From Beroe forskalii (lineage: Eukaryota > Ctenophora > Nuda > Beroida > Beroidae), in contig WFMF01000048.1 of NCBI GenBank assembly GCA_011033025.1, forward strand, positions 124,001-188,000: 64,000 bases of DNA, given 5' to 3'. Both the position numbers and the translations under genes were made by a program. Positions 28,201 to 37,079 of the stretch are shown here, piece by piece (position 1 is the first letter of the stretch; each line of letters opens with the position of its first letter). A model generated the notes under the pieces. It worked only from the letters and a program-made list of their open reading frames with translations. It did not search any database and had not been told where the DNA came from.

Positions 28201-29178
28201 GAAAGTACGAGTTGGCAGCCATGTGTCAGCCATGTATCAGCATCCTAGAACTGTAATTATGAAATTGCCCTTAATTCGCTCGGAGGGGTGTCCCTGCCGA
28301 ATGAACTGCCCCTTCTTTGTTATGGTTATTTCGAGCAGCATACCGCTTCCCATAGTGCGATCAAATAAAACTTCATAAAAAACTGCTTGGATTGTAGCCG
28401 GAAAAAGGAACCTTCTGAGTCTGAAGTTTCAATGAAGTTCCCAAATATGCAGGTAACTGCTGGAGGTTATCTGTAGATTTGCGCATTATTTCCATCTTCA
28501 TAGTTCATTTAATAACAAGAATGTAGCAGATGTAAACAACTTGAGGATAACATCATTATTCGTTTCAGGTTGCTCCAGACAGGTATGAAGGAGTCCTGTG
28601 CATTCCAACGGAATCCTACCAGAAACTCATTGACAAACGGAATTTTATCGAGTCTAAACACAAGGTTATTATCTGATATTACGTATGTCTTCCTTTCATT
28701 GTACTTCTGGTGTAGTTAGGCAATTGATTTTCTACTGTGCGAAATGACATGGTGCACCCTAAGATATGTGAAGAATGTAATTTTTGCAAGGACTGAAGAA
28801 TAAATTAAGCGTCCAACCGCCGCGAAGCGCCCGGTTGTTACGCCGCACGGTCGCACGCGATGTCTTACACCTTTCGATTCCGTGCTTGCGATACGGTGCG
28901 GCGCTTACTTTCGATTAATACGCTGCCTTAGACCCCAACATAACGCGGCCTAAACTATGTCGGTACACAACTGTAACGGAAATTACCAAGGGGACAACTA
29001 TCTAAAGCTTTCATCCTCTCCCCAGGTACGTATACTACTGAAGCACCTGACTTCTCACAACTGCTACCGAGTGATAATCCGGGCACCCAAGAAAGAAATA
29101 GCGTCCGAAGCAACGGACGACCTTGAGACTGTTGTCATTTCGTCATCATCCGAGACTCCAGACGTTAGCACGTCATAG
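1139..29178 (+). CDS. Unrecognised gene with two degenerate KH-like domains (whole coding span)
   Basis: Seven exons join in frame: 1139-1219, 2871-2990, 5194-5298, 6690-6831 (with alternative upstream starts), then 23553-23650, 28569-28664 and 29026-29178 from the second copy of a ~9 kb duplication, giving about 264 residues. Residues 1-100 are rich in Asn, His, Tyr and Pro and look disordered. The rest shows two strand-helix-helix-strand-strand-helix patterns like KH RNA-binding folds, for example YGVSL...GYLIIITGE...A and the terminal VIIRAPKKE. The GXXG loop of nucleic-acid-binding KH domains is missing from both. All introns are GT-AG and phases agree (0,0,0,1,0,0). KH-like is inference from pattern; I recognise no named orthologue. 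An unusual RNA-binding or scaffold protein is possible. The start ATG directly follows an in-frame TGA. Confidence 0.55.
1560..2275 (-). repeat. Diverged tandem repeat in intron 1 (units of roughly 390 bp)
   Basis: Two minus-strand frames (1696-2061 and 2072-2269) share an order of motifs: LKNF, HPQR/PPAER, IHH..EL.E.F and TTSRG/TTRG. A third partial copy is visible as DNA at 1596-1670 against 1973-2045. This is an old tandem duplication of an unknown sequence, perhaps part of a transposon ORF. No protein family is recognised. Confidence 0.45.
2871..2990 (+). CDS. KH-like gene exon 2
   Basis: 40 codons between TTATCAG and GTGAGT, phase 0 at both ends. Composition is Asn/His/Pro/Tyr-rich with a short His run, continuing the disordered N-terminus. 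Confidence 0.65.
2991..5193. other. Intron 2 of the KH-like gene
   Basis: AT-rich intronic sequence. Apart from a small 16-bp tandem repeat at 3888-3936, nothing is recognised. The short frames have no coding character. Confidence 0.6.
3888..3936. repeat. 16-bp tandem repeat, 3 copies
   Basis: CAAGGAATGAGTGCGT is repeated three times, then decays. Confidence 0.9.
5194..5298 (+). CDS. KH-like gene exon 3
   Basis: 35 codons from TTACAAG| to GAG|GTGAGT, phase 0. Thr/Pro-rich then acidic, so probably a linker. The acceptor could instead be slightly upstream in frame. Confidence 0.6.
5299..6428. other. Intron 3 of the KH-like gene
   Basis: AT-rich intronic sequence. No gene or element recognised. 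Confidence 0.5.
6429..6740 (+). repeat. In-frame minisatellite carrying a 3' splice site (six units)
   Basis: Units begin at 6429, 6486, 6534, 6588, 6642 and 6690 and are 57, 48, 54, 54 and 48 nt long, all multiples of three. Each starts GT(C/T)CCTGAAGGAGCA or a close variant. Each full unit ends with a pyrimidine tract plus TTTCAG (TTTGAG before the last unit). Every unit boundary is therefore a potential acceptor, and the reading frame stays open across the array. Confidence 0.9.
6690..6831 (+). CDS. KH-like gene exon 4 (minimal form)
   Basis: Encodes the first KH-like core and ends ACAG|GTTAGT in phase 1. The start is ambiguous. Acceptors after TTTCAG at 6428, 6485, 6533, 6587 and 6641, or after TTTGAG at 6689, are all in frame, so the exon could be up to 261 nt longer. 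CAG acceptors at 6641 or 6587 look stronger than the last one. Confidence 0.65.
6993..9283. mobile_element. 2.3 kb DNA transposon with 31-nt terminal inverted repeats
   Basis: The 31-nt sequence at 6993-7023, beginning TATGGACACCTTCATG, recurs as an exact reverse complement at 9253-9283. Both sides are flanked by TGA (6990-6992 and 9284-9286), which fits a 3-bp target-site duplication. The interior has only short frames and no transposase signature, so it is probably non-autonomous. Superfamily not assigned. Confidence 0.8.
9287..10386. other. Remainder of intron 4, no gene seen
   Basis: AT-rich intron with a TGT/GTATG-rich stretch (9560-9650) and a locally repeated block (10264-10365) containing ATGACGTCATT and AGAGTGGTGTGTTGA. 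Confidence 0.5.
11381..11478 (+). CDS. KH-like gene exon 5, copy 1
   Basis: 98 nt between TTTCCTCCAG and GTACGT. Completes the phase-1 codon of exon 4 and ends in phase 0. Intact, and differs from 23553-23650 by a few mostly silent changes. Contains the terminal helix of the first KH-like unit (AAEAGKEVEMMW). Confidence 0.7.
11479..16122. other. Intron 5, copy 1
   Basis: No gene recognised. Holds a C-run near 11530, a TGTG-rich region (12555-12800) and GTGTCA-rich sequence near 13790-13880 that is amplified in copy 2. Confidence 0.6.
16123..16218 (+). CDS. KH-like gene exon 6, copy 1
   Basis: 32 codons between GTTTCAG and AAG|GTTATT, phase 0 at both ends. Starts VAPDRYEGVLCIP, the first strand and helix of the second KH-like unit. 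Intact. Ser at the position where copy 2 has Phe (KRNS versus KRNF). Confidence 0.7.
16586..16660 (+). pseudogene. KH-like gene terminal exon, copy 1, frameshifted
   Basis: Same acceptor (CTCTCCCCAG) and frame as 29026-29178. One A is missing in the AAGAAAGAAAT run of copy 2, so the frame reaches TAG after ..APKKK and loses the last 27 residues. Two further small differences downstream (an extra T in CCTTTGAG, AGGAC for CAGAC) also disturb the original frame. Translation from this copy would give a truncated second KH-like unit. Confidence 0.75.
17373..17378 (+). terminator. Polyadenylation signal, copy 1
   Basis: AATAAA in TTGTAAATAAAGACAACG, followed by a TTTGTTC/TGTGTTTT region. Identical context in copy 2. 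Confidence 0.6.
17540..17800 (+). repeat. Minisatellite based on CATACTGGTGTCAG, copy 1
   Basis: Degenerate units of about 22-35 nt built on GTCATACTGGTGTCAG with AACGTCAGTAAAGC variants. Counterpart at about 30000-30235 with different copy number. Confidence 0.75.
18480..19080. mobile_element. GC-rich nested foldback element, copy 1
   Basis: AT-rich surroundings switch to CG-dinucleotide-rich modules. These are a CCCTAACCAGGG...CCCTGGTTAGGG inverted pair (18571-18645), TTGTCAGGCGTTGCCTGAC (18720-18738), GTCTGACGACGTCAGAC (18762-18778), and GCGCGCGCG runs. The same modules recur at 30.8-31.3, 43.4-44.0 and 48.9-49.2 kb, sometimes in opposite orientation. Looks like a modular MITE/foldback family. 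Confidence 0.65.
19265..19972. other. Unique spacer between duplication copies
   Basis: Contains further GCGCGC-rich pieces (19440-19480, 19565-19585) and TTTTTATAAAAAGCCGCGC near 19734. No gene seen. Confidence 0.5.
19973..20366. mobile_element. 394-bp palindromic MITE
   Basis: Two arms of about 190 nt are near-perfect reverse complements. The left end is GTTAGGCGACTGCATAGAC and the right end GTCTATGCAGTCGCCTAAC, with a short centre around 20160-20180. No coding capacity. Transcripts would form a long hairpin. Confidence 0.9.
20763..20830 (+). other. Possible exon in the spacer (either strand)
   Basis: A GC-richer island bounded by TTCTTCAG| and GTGCAG|GTGTAA on the plus strand (68 nt). 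It would accept a phase-1 donor such as exon 4 and leave phase 0, so it could join exon 4 directly to exon 6 of copy 2. The minus strand has an alternative terminal exon of 28 codons from an acceptor at about 20850 to a stop at about 20765. Neither protein is recognised. Confidence 0.25.
20831..22527. other. Rest of spacer, no gene seen
   Basis: AT-rich intronic sequence with a small hairpin (CGGCCCAATT...AATTGGGCCG, 21579-21624). Nothing else recognised. Confidence 0.5.
23553..23650 (+). CDS. KH-like gene exon 5, copy 2
   Basis: Intact copy of 11381-11478 with the same splice sites and phases. Confidence 0.7.
23725..23825 (+). repeat. G-rich minisatellite, copy 2 only
   Basis: Five units of about 21 nt, GGAGGGACCTGCGATGAGG. 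The matching place in copy 1 (about 11525-11580) has a single unit-like stretch. Confidence 0.85.
26030..26275 (+). repeat. GGTGTCAGCATTGGTGACT minisatellite, expanded in copy 2
   Basis: Four to five degenerate units against one to two in copy 1 (about 13790-13880). Confidence 0.75.
28569..28664 (+). CDS. KH-like gene exon 6, copy 2
   Basis: Intact 32-codon exon with the same splice sites as copy 1; one Ser-to-Phe difference. Confidence 0.7.
29026..29178 (+). CDS. KH-like gene terminal exon, copy 2, intact
   Basis: 50 codons plus TAG. Opens VRILLKHL, carries the last strands and helix of the second KH-like unit (YRVIIRAPKKE...ATDDLETVV) and ends in a Ser/Thr-rich tail ..PDVSTS. Starts in phase 0 after CTCTCCCCAG. 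It is the full-length counterpart of the broken 16586-16660. Confidence 0.7.
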   Translation, partial: VRILLKHLTSHNCYRVIIRAPKKEIASEATDDLETVVISSSSETPDVSTS

Positions 29179-29820
29179 TGACGTCGCCTTGTGACGTCAT
29201 AACGAATAATTATATCGGTGACGTCACTATTCAGCTGTTCAACTGCTGTCTACAATGTGTATCAGGGTTGCTTGGCGACCACACCAACTTTGCGTTAATT
29301 TATAATGTTATTACAATAAGTTTTCTGCAGAAACTTGTATATCTGGGCATACGTTTGGTCAGGCTTCTTTTTGCCCGTGTTTGAGCTAAAGTTGAATTTA
29401 GTTTTCTGTTGAAATTCAAATTTGGATCGACGAGTGTTTCTGGGTGACGCAGAACATTTTTCTCGAAAAATTTGATGTTTCTTAACATTTTCCGAGCGTA
29501 CAATTCGAATTGCGAAAATGGCGAAAAGAGGTCTGACCAGCTAAACCAGTTTACCCCCTTTTAATGTTTAAAACATTGCATGATTGTTATGTACCTTTGA
29601 TCGGGTTTGAACTGTATCGTCAGATTGAATAATAACGTGAGTAATAAGTTGATAATAATGATAATAATAATGCGTATAACGAACTCAGTATTACGTCATA
29701 TATCAGTGTTTATGTTGGACGCATATATAATTATTAAAAAGGAATAATACATACGAATATGATGCCCTACATTTTGTGTTCTGTGTACTGACCTGTGCTA
29801 AGGTTTTTAATCTTGTTGTA

Positions 29821-29826
29821 AATAAA
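29821..29826 (+). terminator. Polyadenylation signal, copy 2
   Basis: AATAAA in the same context as copy 1. Confidence 0.6.
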
Positions 29827-29997
29827 GACAACGCACCTATCGTTTGTTCACTCCACGTGTTTTATTCTACTACTACTGAGTTAGAGTACTACAAGGTATT
29901 GTATTCCTATTGATGAGTATAATTTTGGATAAAGCCAGCTGTTCAAGTGCGACTTGTTTTATGAGAACGTCCCGACTGAATTCTCAGGGATTATTCC

Positions 29998-30235
29998 TTG
30001 GTGTCAGAGAACGTCAGTAAAGCGTCATACTGATCCCAGTTAAGTGTCATTCTGGTGTCAAAGGACGCCAACGTAATACTGGTGTCATTAAAGCATCATA
30101 CTAGTGTCAGGAGACGTTCTACTGGTGTCATTAAAGCATCATACTGGTGTCAGGAGACGTTCTACTGCTTTCTTTCTAGCGTCATACTGGTGTCAGAGGA
30201 CGACATACTGGTGTCAGTAAAGCAGAAATGCTGGT
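29998..30235 (+). repeat. CATACTGGTGTCAG minisatellite, copy 2
   Basis: Counterpart of 17540-17800 with a different number and order of units. Confidence 0.75.
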
Positions 30236-30799
30236 AGTAGAAGTTAGAACGCTGTAGAAGTTAGAACGCTGGTGAATGATTGTGTATGCTATAGTGTGTT
30301 CCAGGCTTTGTCAGAAATAGACTGGTGACAACAGACTCTTGGACCGATCAAACTTGTTTTCATATTTTCCTAACCCAGAAATACATGGGAACGGCCATCA
30401 TGTACCAATTTATTTCACCGACCTATTGTCCTAAAAGATGATATACCTTTATTGGCCCTTATTTTACGGTCCTTAACGACAAAAATGATTTTGAGATTTT
30501 TGTTCAAAGGCCGGTTAGAGCGTGGCCGGTTTAATTGAAGGTCTTTTGTTGCAATTCATTAAGTATAGATGAGTTTTTTAGTGGTTATTTCGGAGAATAG
30601 AATATTTGATCTGGCCACCACTGTTTCGAAAATAATCCAATTTTTGTCCAGCGGGCGGTTAAAAAGGACGGCTAATTAAAGGCCAATGAGGTACTCATTT
30701 GGGTCGCATTTTGGCTAAAATTTTGGAAATTGTATACTTACATGGAACGCGCGAAACAAAATCTAATTTAACAAGACTGATAGCGATGCATTATTAAAG

Positions 30800-31270
30800 C
30801 AATAAACGCGCGCGTGCGCGCCCGGTTGTCGCCGCGCATTCATCTAAGCGCAGCAGATGCTAACGACAACGCGCGCTTTCCTAAGCCCGCGGCCGCATAG
30901 GTGTGCACATTGCCCTATCCTACGCGCCGTCGTTCCGCGCGCGCGTAACGCATATGTGTGCAGATCGCTCGATGACCTTACATACTTATTATACTAACAC
31001 TCGCGCGCGCAACTCTTTTATGCAGTAACTTACTGTATAAAAAAGTTGCGCGCGCAAGTGTTAGTATGTAAGGTTATCGAACCCTCCGCTCTGTATCGAG
31101 CGATCTGCACACATATCATGGGTAAGCACCTGGTTAGGTGAAGTGTAAACACTGTTCTGAGCTGTGGAAGCGCGCAACGCTTGTCAGGCGTTGCCTGACC
31201 CCCTCGCGCGCGCCACGACTCGCAAATTTCAAATAATGGGTCTGACGACGTCAGACAACGCAACGCAATC
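30800..31270. mobile_element. GC-rich foldback element, copy 2
   Basis: Counterpart of 18480-19080 with the CCCTAACCAGGG module deleted and another inverted repeat inserted. Confidence 0.6.
30951..31117. mobile_element. 167-bp inverted-repeat insertion, copy 2 only
   Basis: Arms run CATATGTGTGCAGATCGCTC ... GAGCGATCTGCACACATAT, with inner arms CACTCGCGCGCGCAAC / GTTGCGCGCGCAAGTG. At the equivalent point copy 1 reads from CCTGCGCGCGTAA into GCACCTGGTTAGG without it, so insertion after duplication, or loss from copy 1, is implied. Confidence 0.85.
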
Positions 31271-31579
31271 AAAGGTATCAGTCGCGTGTTTACTAGCAAG
31301 CAATAAGATTTGTCCAGTCCTATACTTTATACCTTATAAAACGAACGGGGACACATAGCATGTGGCAAGTAAAGGCAATAGGCATAGAATCAACATTATT
31401 GTACATCACGCAAACGGCAAACTGAAGCCATGCACACAAAACTGCATTTCAAACTACCACTGTTATTATATAGAGCCCTGAACACTTTTGAAATGAGTGC
31501 TGCCTGATGTAATTAAAATGGTTCATCATTTATTTTAATACTTCTAGTCAAGTTTCATGGACCACAAATTGTAAGAGGA

Positions 31580-31912
31580 AATATATACATTTATTGTTGA
31601 TTTTTGGATATTCTATTTAGGCTTGAATTACTGAATTAGAAGTTTGTTTTTGTCGAGTAGAGAGCATTATAACACCCATATTGTGATTAGAACATATTAT
31701 AACTTTAACTTGCAATTTAACGTTTTAGCTTTGAAATTGGGGGAAATTGAGGTTTACCCTGTGACAGATTACCCTGCGTCCCTGCGACAGTTTACCCCAT
31801 GACACTTTACCCTGTGACACTTTACCCTGGATCTAATTATGTGCACTGAGTATAATAGAGAATTTTGGTTAAGAATACTTCCGATGTTGCAGGTAGCTGA
31901 CAGGAAAGGTGA
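31580..31912. other. Gene-free spacer
   Basis: AT-rich, with a short CTTTACCCTGTGACA repeat at about 31756-31830. No gene seen. Confidence 0.5.
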
Positions 31913-32557
31913 GTATAAGAATCAATCTGTCATCTGCAAAAGTGTGGTCTGGGTGCATGGCAAGAGCCTCCTTCCTCTGTCTCTGCAGAGTCCCCTTGAG
32001 GGAGCTCTGCTCTGGCATGAAGGGTTCCACATTATCTGGAATGTTCAAGTAGCTGTCTGATGCAATGGTGACTGGAGGGGCAGCTGGCAGCAGTTATTTT
32101 CACAGTTTCAAGGATCTTGAGGGCTGCAACTTTGGAAGGGGTGGGAGTGGGGCTTGGCCTTCTCATGGAGGGATGGAGCAGGATGAAGTGGAGGCGGGTC
32201 ATTGAGGTGTGTGTTGGCATCAGCAAGGTGCTGGAAGGTGACTCTGCCATCTAAGCCATGCTTATTGCACCATGAGACATGGCATTGACGAGTGCCATGG
32301 TGATACATCAGATCACATCTTGCATTATGTGATCCTGGTAAAATGTAGCAGGGTAAACTGTTGTATCTAAGACTGCAGAATATAAGTTTTAAACTTAACA
32401 ACACTACTAATTACAATCAAATTTGAGGAACCCCAGCCAAAGTTCATAACCGAAACTTAAAGTAGTGCTGTAAAGCATTAAGCTCACAGTGAAAGCACTT
32501 TGCTTCGCTGATTGTTAAAGGCCCAATTTTGGTAGATCCTGGGGTTTCTCATTTAGG

Positions 32558-33980
32558 ATGTCATCCTTTCAGGACTCTGACACTGAGCCAGGTGGTGGTA
32601 GTGGTGATGGAATTTCCAACACTGCACATGCTCCTACTCATGACATTCGAAAGATAAATGAAGATGGTGTTTGTGGCAATTGTAGTGCACAGAATACCAA
32701 GGATGATTCGGTATGTTGTTTACTTTGCAAAATTGATTATCACGCTCTATGCTTTGTTGTGAAAGATAGTAAGAAAGATTACTTCTCAGATAATGCTTGT
32801 ACAAAGTCGTTCTTCAATGGGTTTAACCAAACAGCTACACTCAAGAGTAAGAACAAGCGTTTTGGTAACTTTGTTTTGTATGTGACCATTGCTTGACAAA
32901 ACATGAAAACACTGTTGCTTGTGATACCAATGATAAAGTCAATATCTTAGATAACCGAGTCACAAACCTTGCTGATGATGTTACTGAGATTAAAAGGCTA
33001 TTGAAATCTGTTGTTGATAAGCCACCTGTTCCTGCAGCTAACAATCAGGTCACTTTACCCCCTGCATGTCTATTTCCCACCTCTGTTGACACCCCTCAAT
33101 CACCAACTAGTTTACCTAGAACCAGAGATCACTCTATGAACTCTAGTACTAACTCCTCAAACTCCAGTACTAGCTCTGGTCATTCTGGAAATGTATGGTT
33201 GGATCAAAATAGGGTCAAATCTCTACTCGTTGTTGCTAAAGATGCTAATCTTCAAGGGTGTGATTTGGAAAAAACTGTTATTGAAAATGGCATTCAAGTA
33301 CAGAAAAAATTTGTGAATAAAAGGTGATACTGTTATTGTTTTTCCCAATCAAAGTTCTAGAGATAGTCTTAAACAGAAGCTCACATCCTCAGGTGTTACT
33401 TCTGACCTTCTCAAGGAACCCAAAGATAAATGTCCACCACTATTTCTGTTGTTGGCATCCCCAAGGAGCTCAATAAAGAAAGTAGTGATGTAATCTATAA
33501 CACTTTTCTCAGACAAAATCCTTACATAAGTGATTGTTTGAAAAATAGCACCTCTGTATTTGAAATTCTATCAGTGAAGCCTCTCAAATCTAATGATAAT
33601 GTTAAACAGGCAATCATTAAGATCAGTGATGACATATCAGGTATGCTATCAAAAACAAGAGCAAATAAATTATTCTATGGTCTGGTATCCTGTCCAGTCT
33701 ATGACCAGCTGAACATCAAAAGGTGTCACAAATGTCAAAGGATTTGGTCACTATGCCAAGGAATGCTCAAAGTCTGTTTGCTGTGGAATTTGTGCCTCAC
33801 CTGATCATGAAACTCAGAATTGTACCCACAAGATTCATCTGATATTCAATCAAAATATAGTTGTTGTAACTGCACTAAAGCTGGAAAAACTGGAGATGAT
33901 GCAAAAACACCCTGCTTTTTCTCTAATGAATGCCCTTCATATCGAGAGAGAAGCAAGACAAACTTAAAGCCTCAATCTTA
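32558..33980 (+). pseudogene. Retrotransposon ORF1 (PHD-like finger and CCHC knuckles), copy A
   Basis: Frames 32558-32896, 32893-33327, 33430-33804 and 33820-34107 are consecutive pieces of one protein broken by single-base indels, mostly in homopolymers. Features: a Cys-rich finger near the N-terminus (CGNC...CCLLC...HALC), a Ser/Asn-rich linker, then zinc knuckles beginning CHKC, and a final Cys cluster. Typical of nucleic-acid-binding ORF1 proteins. The start ATG is followed by MSSFQDSDTEPG. Frame breaks may be real decay or long-read errors. Confidence 0.75.
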
Positions 33981-34007
33981 TTACTCAAAAACTAAGCTAA
34001 ACCAAAA

Positions 34008-34682
34008 GTGGTATCACAATCTTATCTCAAAGTTCTTGTCTGGAACTCCAGAAGTATTAATAACAAATGTTCAGATACTATGTGCTTACTTCAAGATGAC
34101 TCAATAGATGTTGCACTCCTCACTGAAACCTGGCTCACTGACCAATCAAATGCTATCACTGCTGACATAAAATCATATGGATATACAATCTTACATGACC
34201 ATAGATCAAAACACAAAGGGTGGTGGTGCTGCCCTTTTGTTCAAGTCTTCTCTCAGTTTAATCCTGTTTATTTGAAAGTCAATGGTATCAGCACATTTGA
34301 ATACACTTCTGCTCTGAACTGTTATGTTGACATGAAAATCCTTTTCATCACAATTTACCGTACAGGGCCAGTTATAAAAAGTTCTTTGAAGATCTTGACC
34401 ATCTGCTAGGAGTTGCTAGTATGAAAAGTGACTAAGATGCTGGTTGGTGGGGATTTTAATCCACATGGAGTCATCAATGACTATTCTGTTGAACTTGAAC
34501 AAGTAGCTGCTTCATATGGTTTTTATCAAGTAATAAATCAACCTACTCATATCAATGGTGGCTTGATAGATCTTCTATTTGACAACAGCAATATCCTAGA
34601 CCATTCCACATTGCAAGTTAAAAGTGAATTTTCATTGAGTGACCATTACCTGTTTCTTGTTCCACCAAGACTCTTCAAGTAG
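34008..34682 (+). pseudogene. APE-type endonuclease domain, copy A
   Basis: Two frames (34008-34409, 34428-34682) carry the endonuclease/exonuclease/phosphatase signature: WNSRSINNK, ALLTETWL, then VGGDFN, NQPTHINGG and LSDHYL. These cover the N-terminal Asn, the catalytic Glu, the GDFN loop and the terminal SDH. The frame is broken between them and there is no RT domain downstream. In a live element it would nick target DNA. Confidence 0.8.
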
Positions 34683-35637
34683 ATCATAAAAACCCAAAAA
34701 TTATATCAATGCGTGATCTTAAACGCATTAACAAAAGACTCTGTTATCAAGTGACATCCTTAACACATGCTGGGGGGTGACATGATGATTTTGAGTGTCC
34801 CCAAAAAAATAGCGGTTATATTCAAAAACTCTTTGACGAATAATGAGTAAAATTACACCAATTACTCATATTCAAAAATTCAATTTTTCTGATTCTCCCT
34901 TTTATTCTGAATTCTGATCTTGTAGAAACATTGTGGGGTTTTAATTTGTTTAATTTTTTGGGTAATAATTTAAACTTATTCGAAAAAAAAATTGGAGCGG
35001 TGAGTATAAGAATCAATCATCATCTGCAAAAGTGTGGTCTGGGTGCATGGCAAGAGCCTCCTTCCTCTGTCTCTGCACAGTCCCCTTGAGGAGCTCTGCT
35101 CCGGCATGAAGGGTTCCACCCATCTGGAATATCTCAAGTAGCTGTCTGGATGCAATGGTGACTGGAGGGGCAGCTGGCAGCAGTTATTTTCCACAGTTTC
35201 AAGATCTTGAGGGCCGCAACTTTGGAAGGGGGAGTGGGGCTTGGCCTTCTCATGGAGGGATGGAGCAGGATGAAGTGGAGGCGGTCATTGAGGTGTGTGT
35301 TGGCATCAGCAAGGTGCTGGAAGGTGACTCTGCCATAAGCTATGCTTATTGCACCATGAGACATGGCATTGACGAGTGCCATGGTGATACATCAGATCAC
35401 ATCTGCATTATGTGATCCTGGTAAAATAAATAAAATTTGTTGTATCTAAGACTGCAGAATATAAGTTTTTAAACTTAACAACACCTAATTACAATCAAAT
35501 TTGAGGAACCCCAGCCAAAGTTCATAACTGAAACTTAAAGTAGTGTTGTAAAGCATTAAGCTCACAGTGAAAGCACTTTGCTTTCGCTGCTTGATTGTTA
35601 AAGGCCCAATTTGCAGATCCTGGGGTTTCTCATTTAG

Positions 35638-37071
35638 ATGTCATCCTTTCAGGACTCTGACACTGAGCCAGGTGGTGGTAGTGGTGATGGAATTTCAACA
35701 CTGCACATGCTCCTACTCATGACATTGAAAGATAAATGAAGATGGTGTTTGTGGCAATTGTAGTGCACAGAATACCAAGGATGATTTGGTATGTTATTTT
35801 TACTGCAAAAATTGATTATCCACGCTCTAAAATTTTTGTTGTGAAAGATAGTAAGAAAGAGGACTTCTCAGATAATGCTTGTACAAAGTCGTTCTTCAAT
35901 GGGTTTAACCAAACAGCTACACTCAAGAGTAAGAACAAGCGTTTTGGTAACTTTGTTTTTTGTATGTGACCATTGCTCGACAAAACATGAAAACACATTT
36001 TTTAGATACCAATGATAAAGTCAATATCTTAGATAACCGAGTCACAAACCTGTTGATGATGTTACTGAGATTAAAAAGGCTATTGAAATCTGTTGTTGAT
36101 AAGCCACCTGTTCCTGCAGCTAACAATCAGGTCACTTTACCCCTGCATGTCTATTTCCACCTCTGTTGACACCCCCTCAATCACCAACTAGTTTACCTAG
36201 AACCAGAGATCACTCTATGAACTCTAGTACTAACTCCTCAAACTCCAGTACTAGCTCTGGTCATTCTGAAATGTATGGTTGGATCAAAAATAGGGTCAAA
36301 TCTCTACTTCTGTTGTTGCTAAAGATGCTAATCTTCAAGGGTGTGATTTGGAAAAAAACTGTTATTGAAAATGGCATTCAGGTACAGAAAAATTTGTGAA
36401 TAAAAAGGTGATACTGTTATTGTTTTTCCCAATCAAAGTTCTAGATAGTCTTAAACAGAAGCTCACATCCTCAGGTGTTACTTCTGACCTTCTCAAGGAA
36501 CCCAAAAGATAAATGTCCTACTATTTCTGTTGTTTGGCATCCCCGAGGCTCAATAAAAAAGAAAGTAGTGATGTAATCTATAACACTTTTCTCAGACAAA
36601 ATCCTTACATAGTGATTGTTTGAAAATAGCACCTCTGTATTTGAAATTCTATCAGTGAAGCCTCTCAAATCCTAATGATAATGTTAAACAGGCAATCATT
36701 AAGATCAGTGATGATATCAGGTATGCTATCAAAACAAAAGAGCAATAAATTATTCTATGGTCTGGTATCCCTGTCCAGTCTATGACCAGCTGAACATCAA
36801 AAGGTGTCACAAATGTCAAGGATTTGGTCACTATGCCAAGGAATGCTCAAAGTCTACTTGCTGTGGAATTTGTGCCTCACCTGATCATGAAACTCAGAAT
36901 TGTACCCACAAAGATTCATCTGATATTCAATCAAAATATAGTTGTTGTAACTGCACTAAAGCTGGAAAAACTGGAGATGATGTAAAACACCCTGCTTTCT
37001 CTAATGAATGCCCTTCATATCGAGAGAAGCAAGACAAGCTTAAAGCCTCAATCTTATTACTCAAAAACTAG
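35638..37071 (+). pseudogene. Retrotransposon ORF1, copy B
   Basis: Same ORF1 as copy A in scattered frames. The best preserved piece is 36757-37071, with both complete C-x2-C-x4-H-x4-C knuckles (CHKCQGFGHYAKEC and CGICASPDHETQNC). Confidence 0.75.
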
Positions 37072-37079
37072 CTAAAACC

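Larger units (their letters stand above)
22528..31579 (+). repeat. Segmental duplication, copy 2 (~9.05 kb)
   Basis: Direct repeat of 10387-19264 with offset about 12.1 kb. Retains intact exons 5-7 and the polyadenylation signal. Relative to copy 1 it has an expanded GGAGGGACCTGCGATGA array, an expanded GGTGTCAGCATTGGTGACT array, and a 167-bp inverted-repeat insertion at 30951-31117. Confidence 0.95.
31913..34960 (+). mobile_element. Decayed non-LTR retrotransposon body, copy A
   Basis: About 3 kb sharing high identity with 34997-37850. Order: a leader (31913-32557), ORF1, an endonuclease domain, then a non-coding tail (34780-34960) that also ends copy B. No reverse transcriptase is present in either copy. 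Both copies share the same internal end structure, so the pair probably arose by tandem duplication of an already truncated element. The zinc-finger ORF1 plus APE endonuclease suggests the CR1/L2/Jockey-type lineages; clade not determined. Confidence 0.8.

Noticed and set aside
32032-32404. Minus-strand frames in the leader of the retrotransposon copies
   Set aside because: Both strands are open over the same bases, with no recognised motif. The leader is better read as untranslated sequence of the element.
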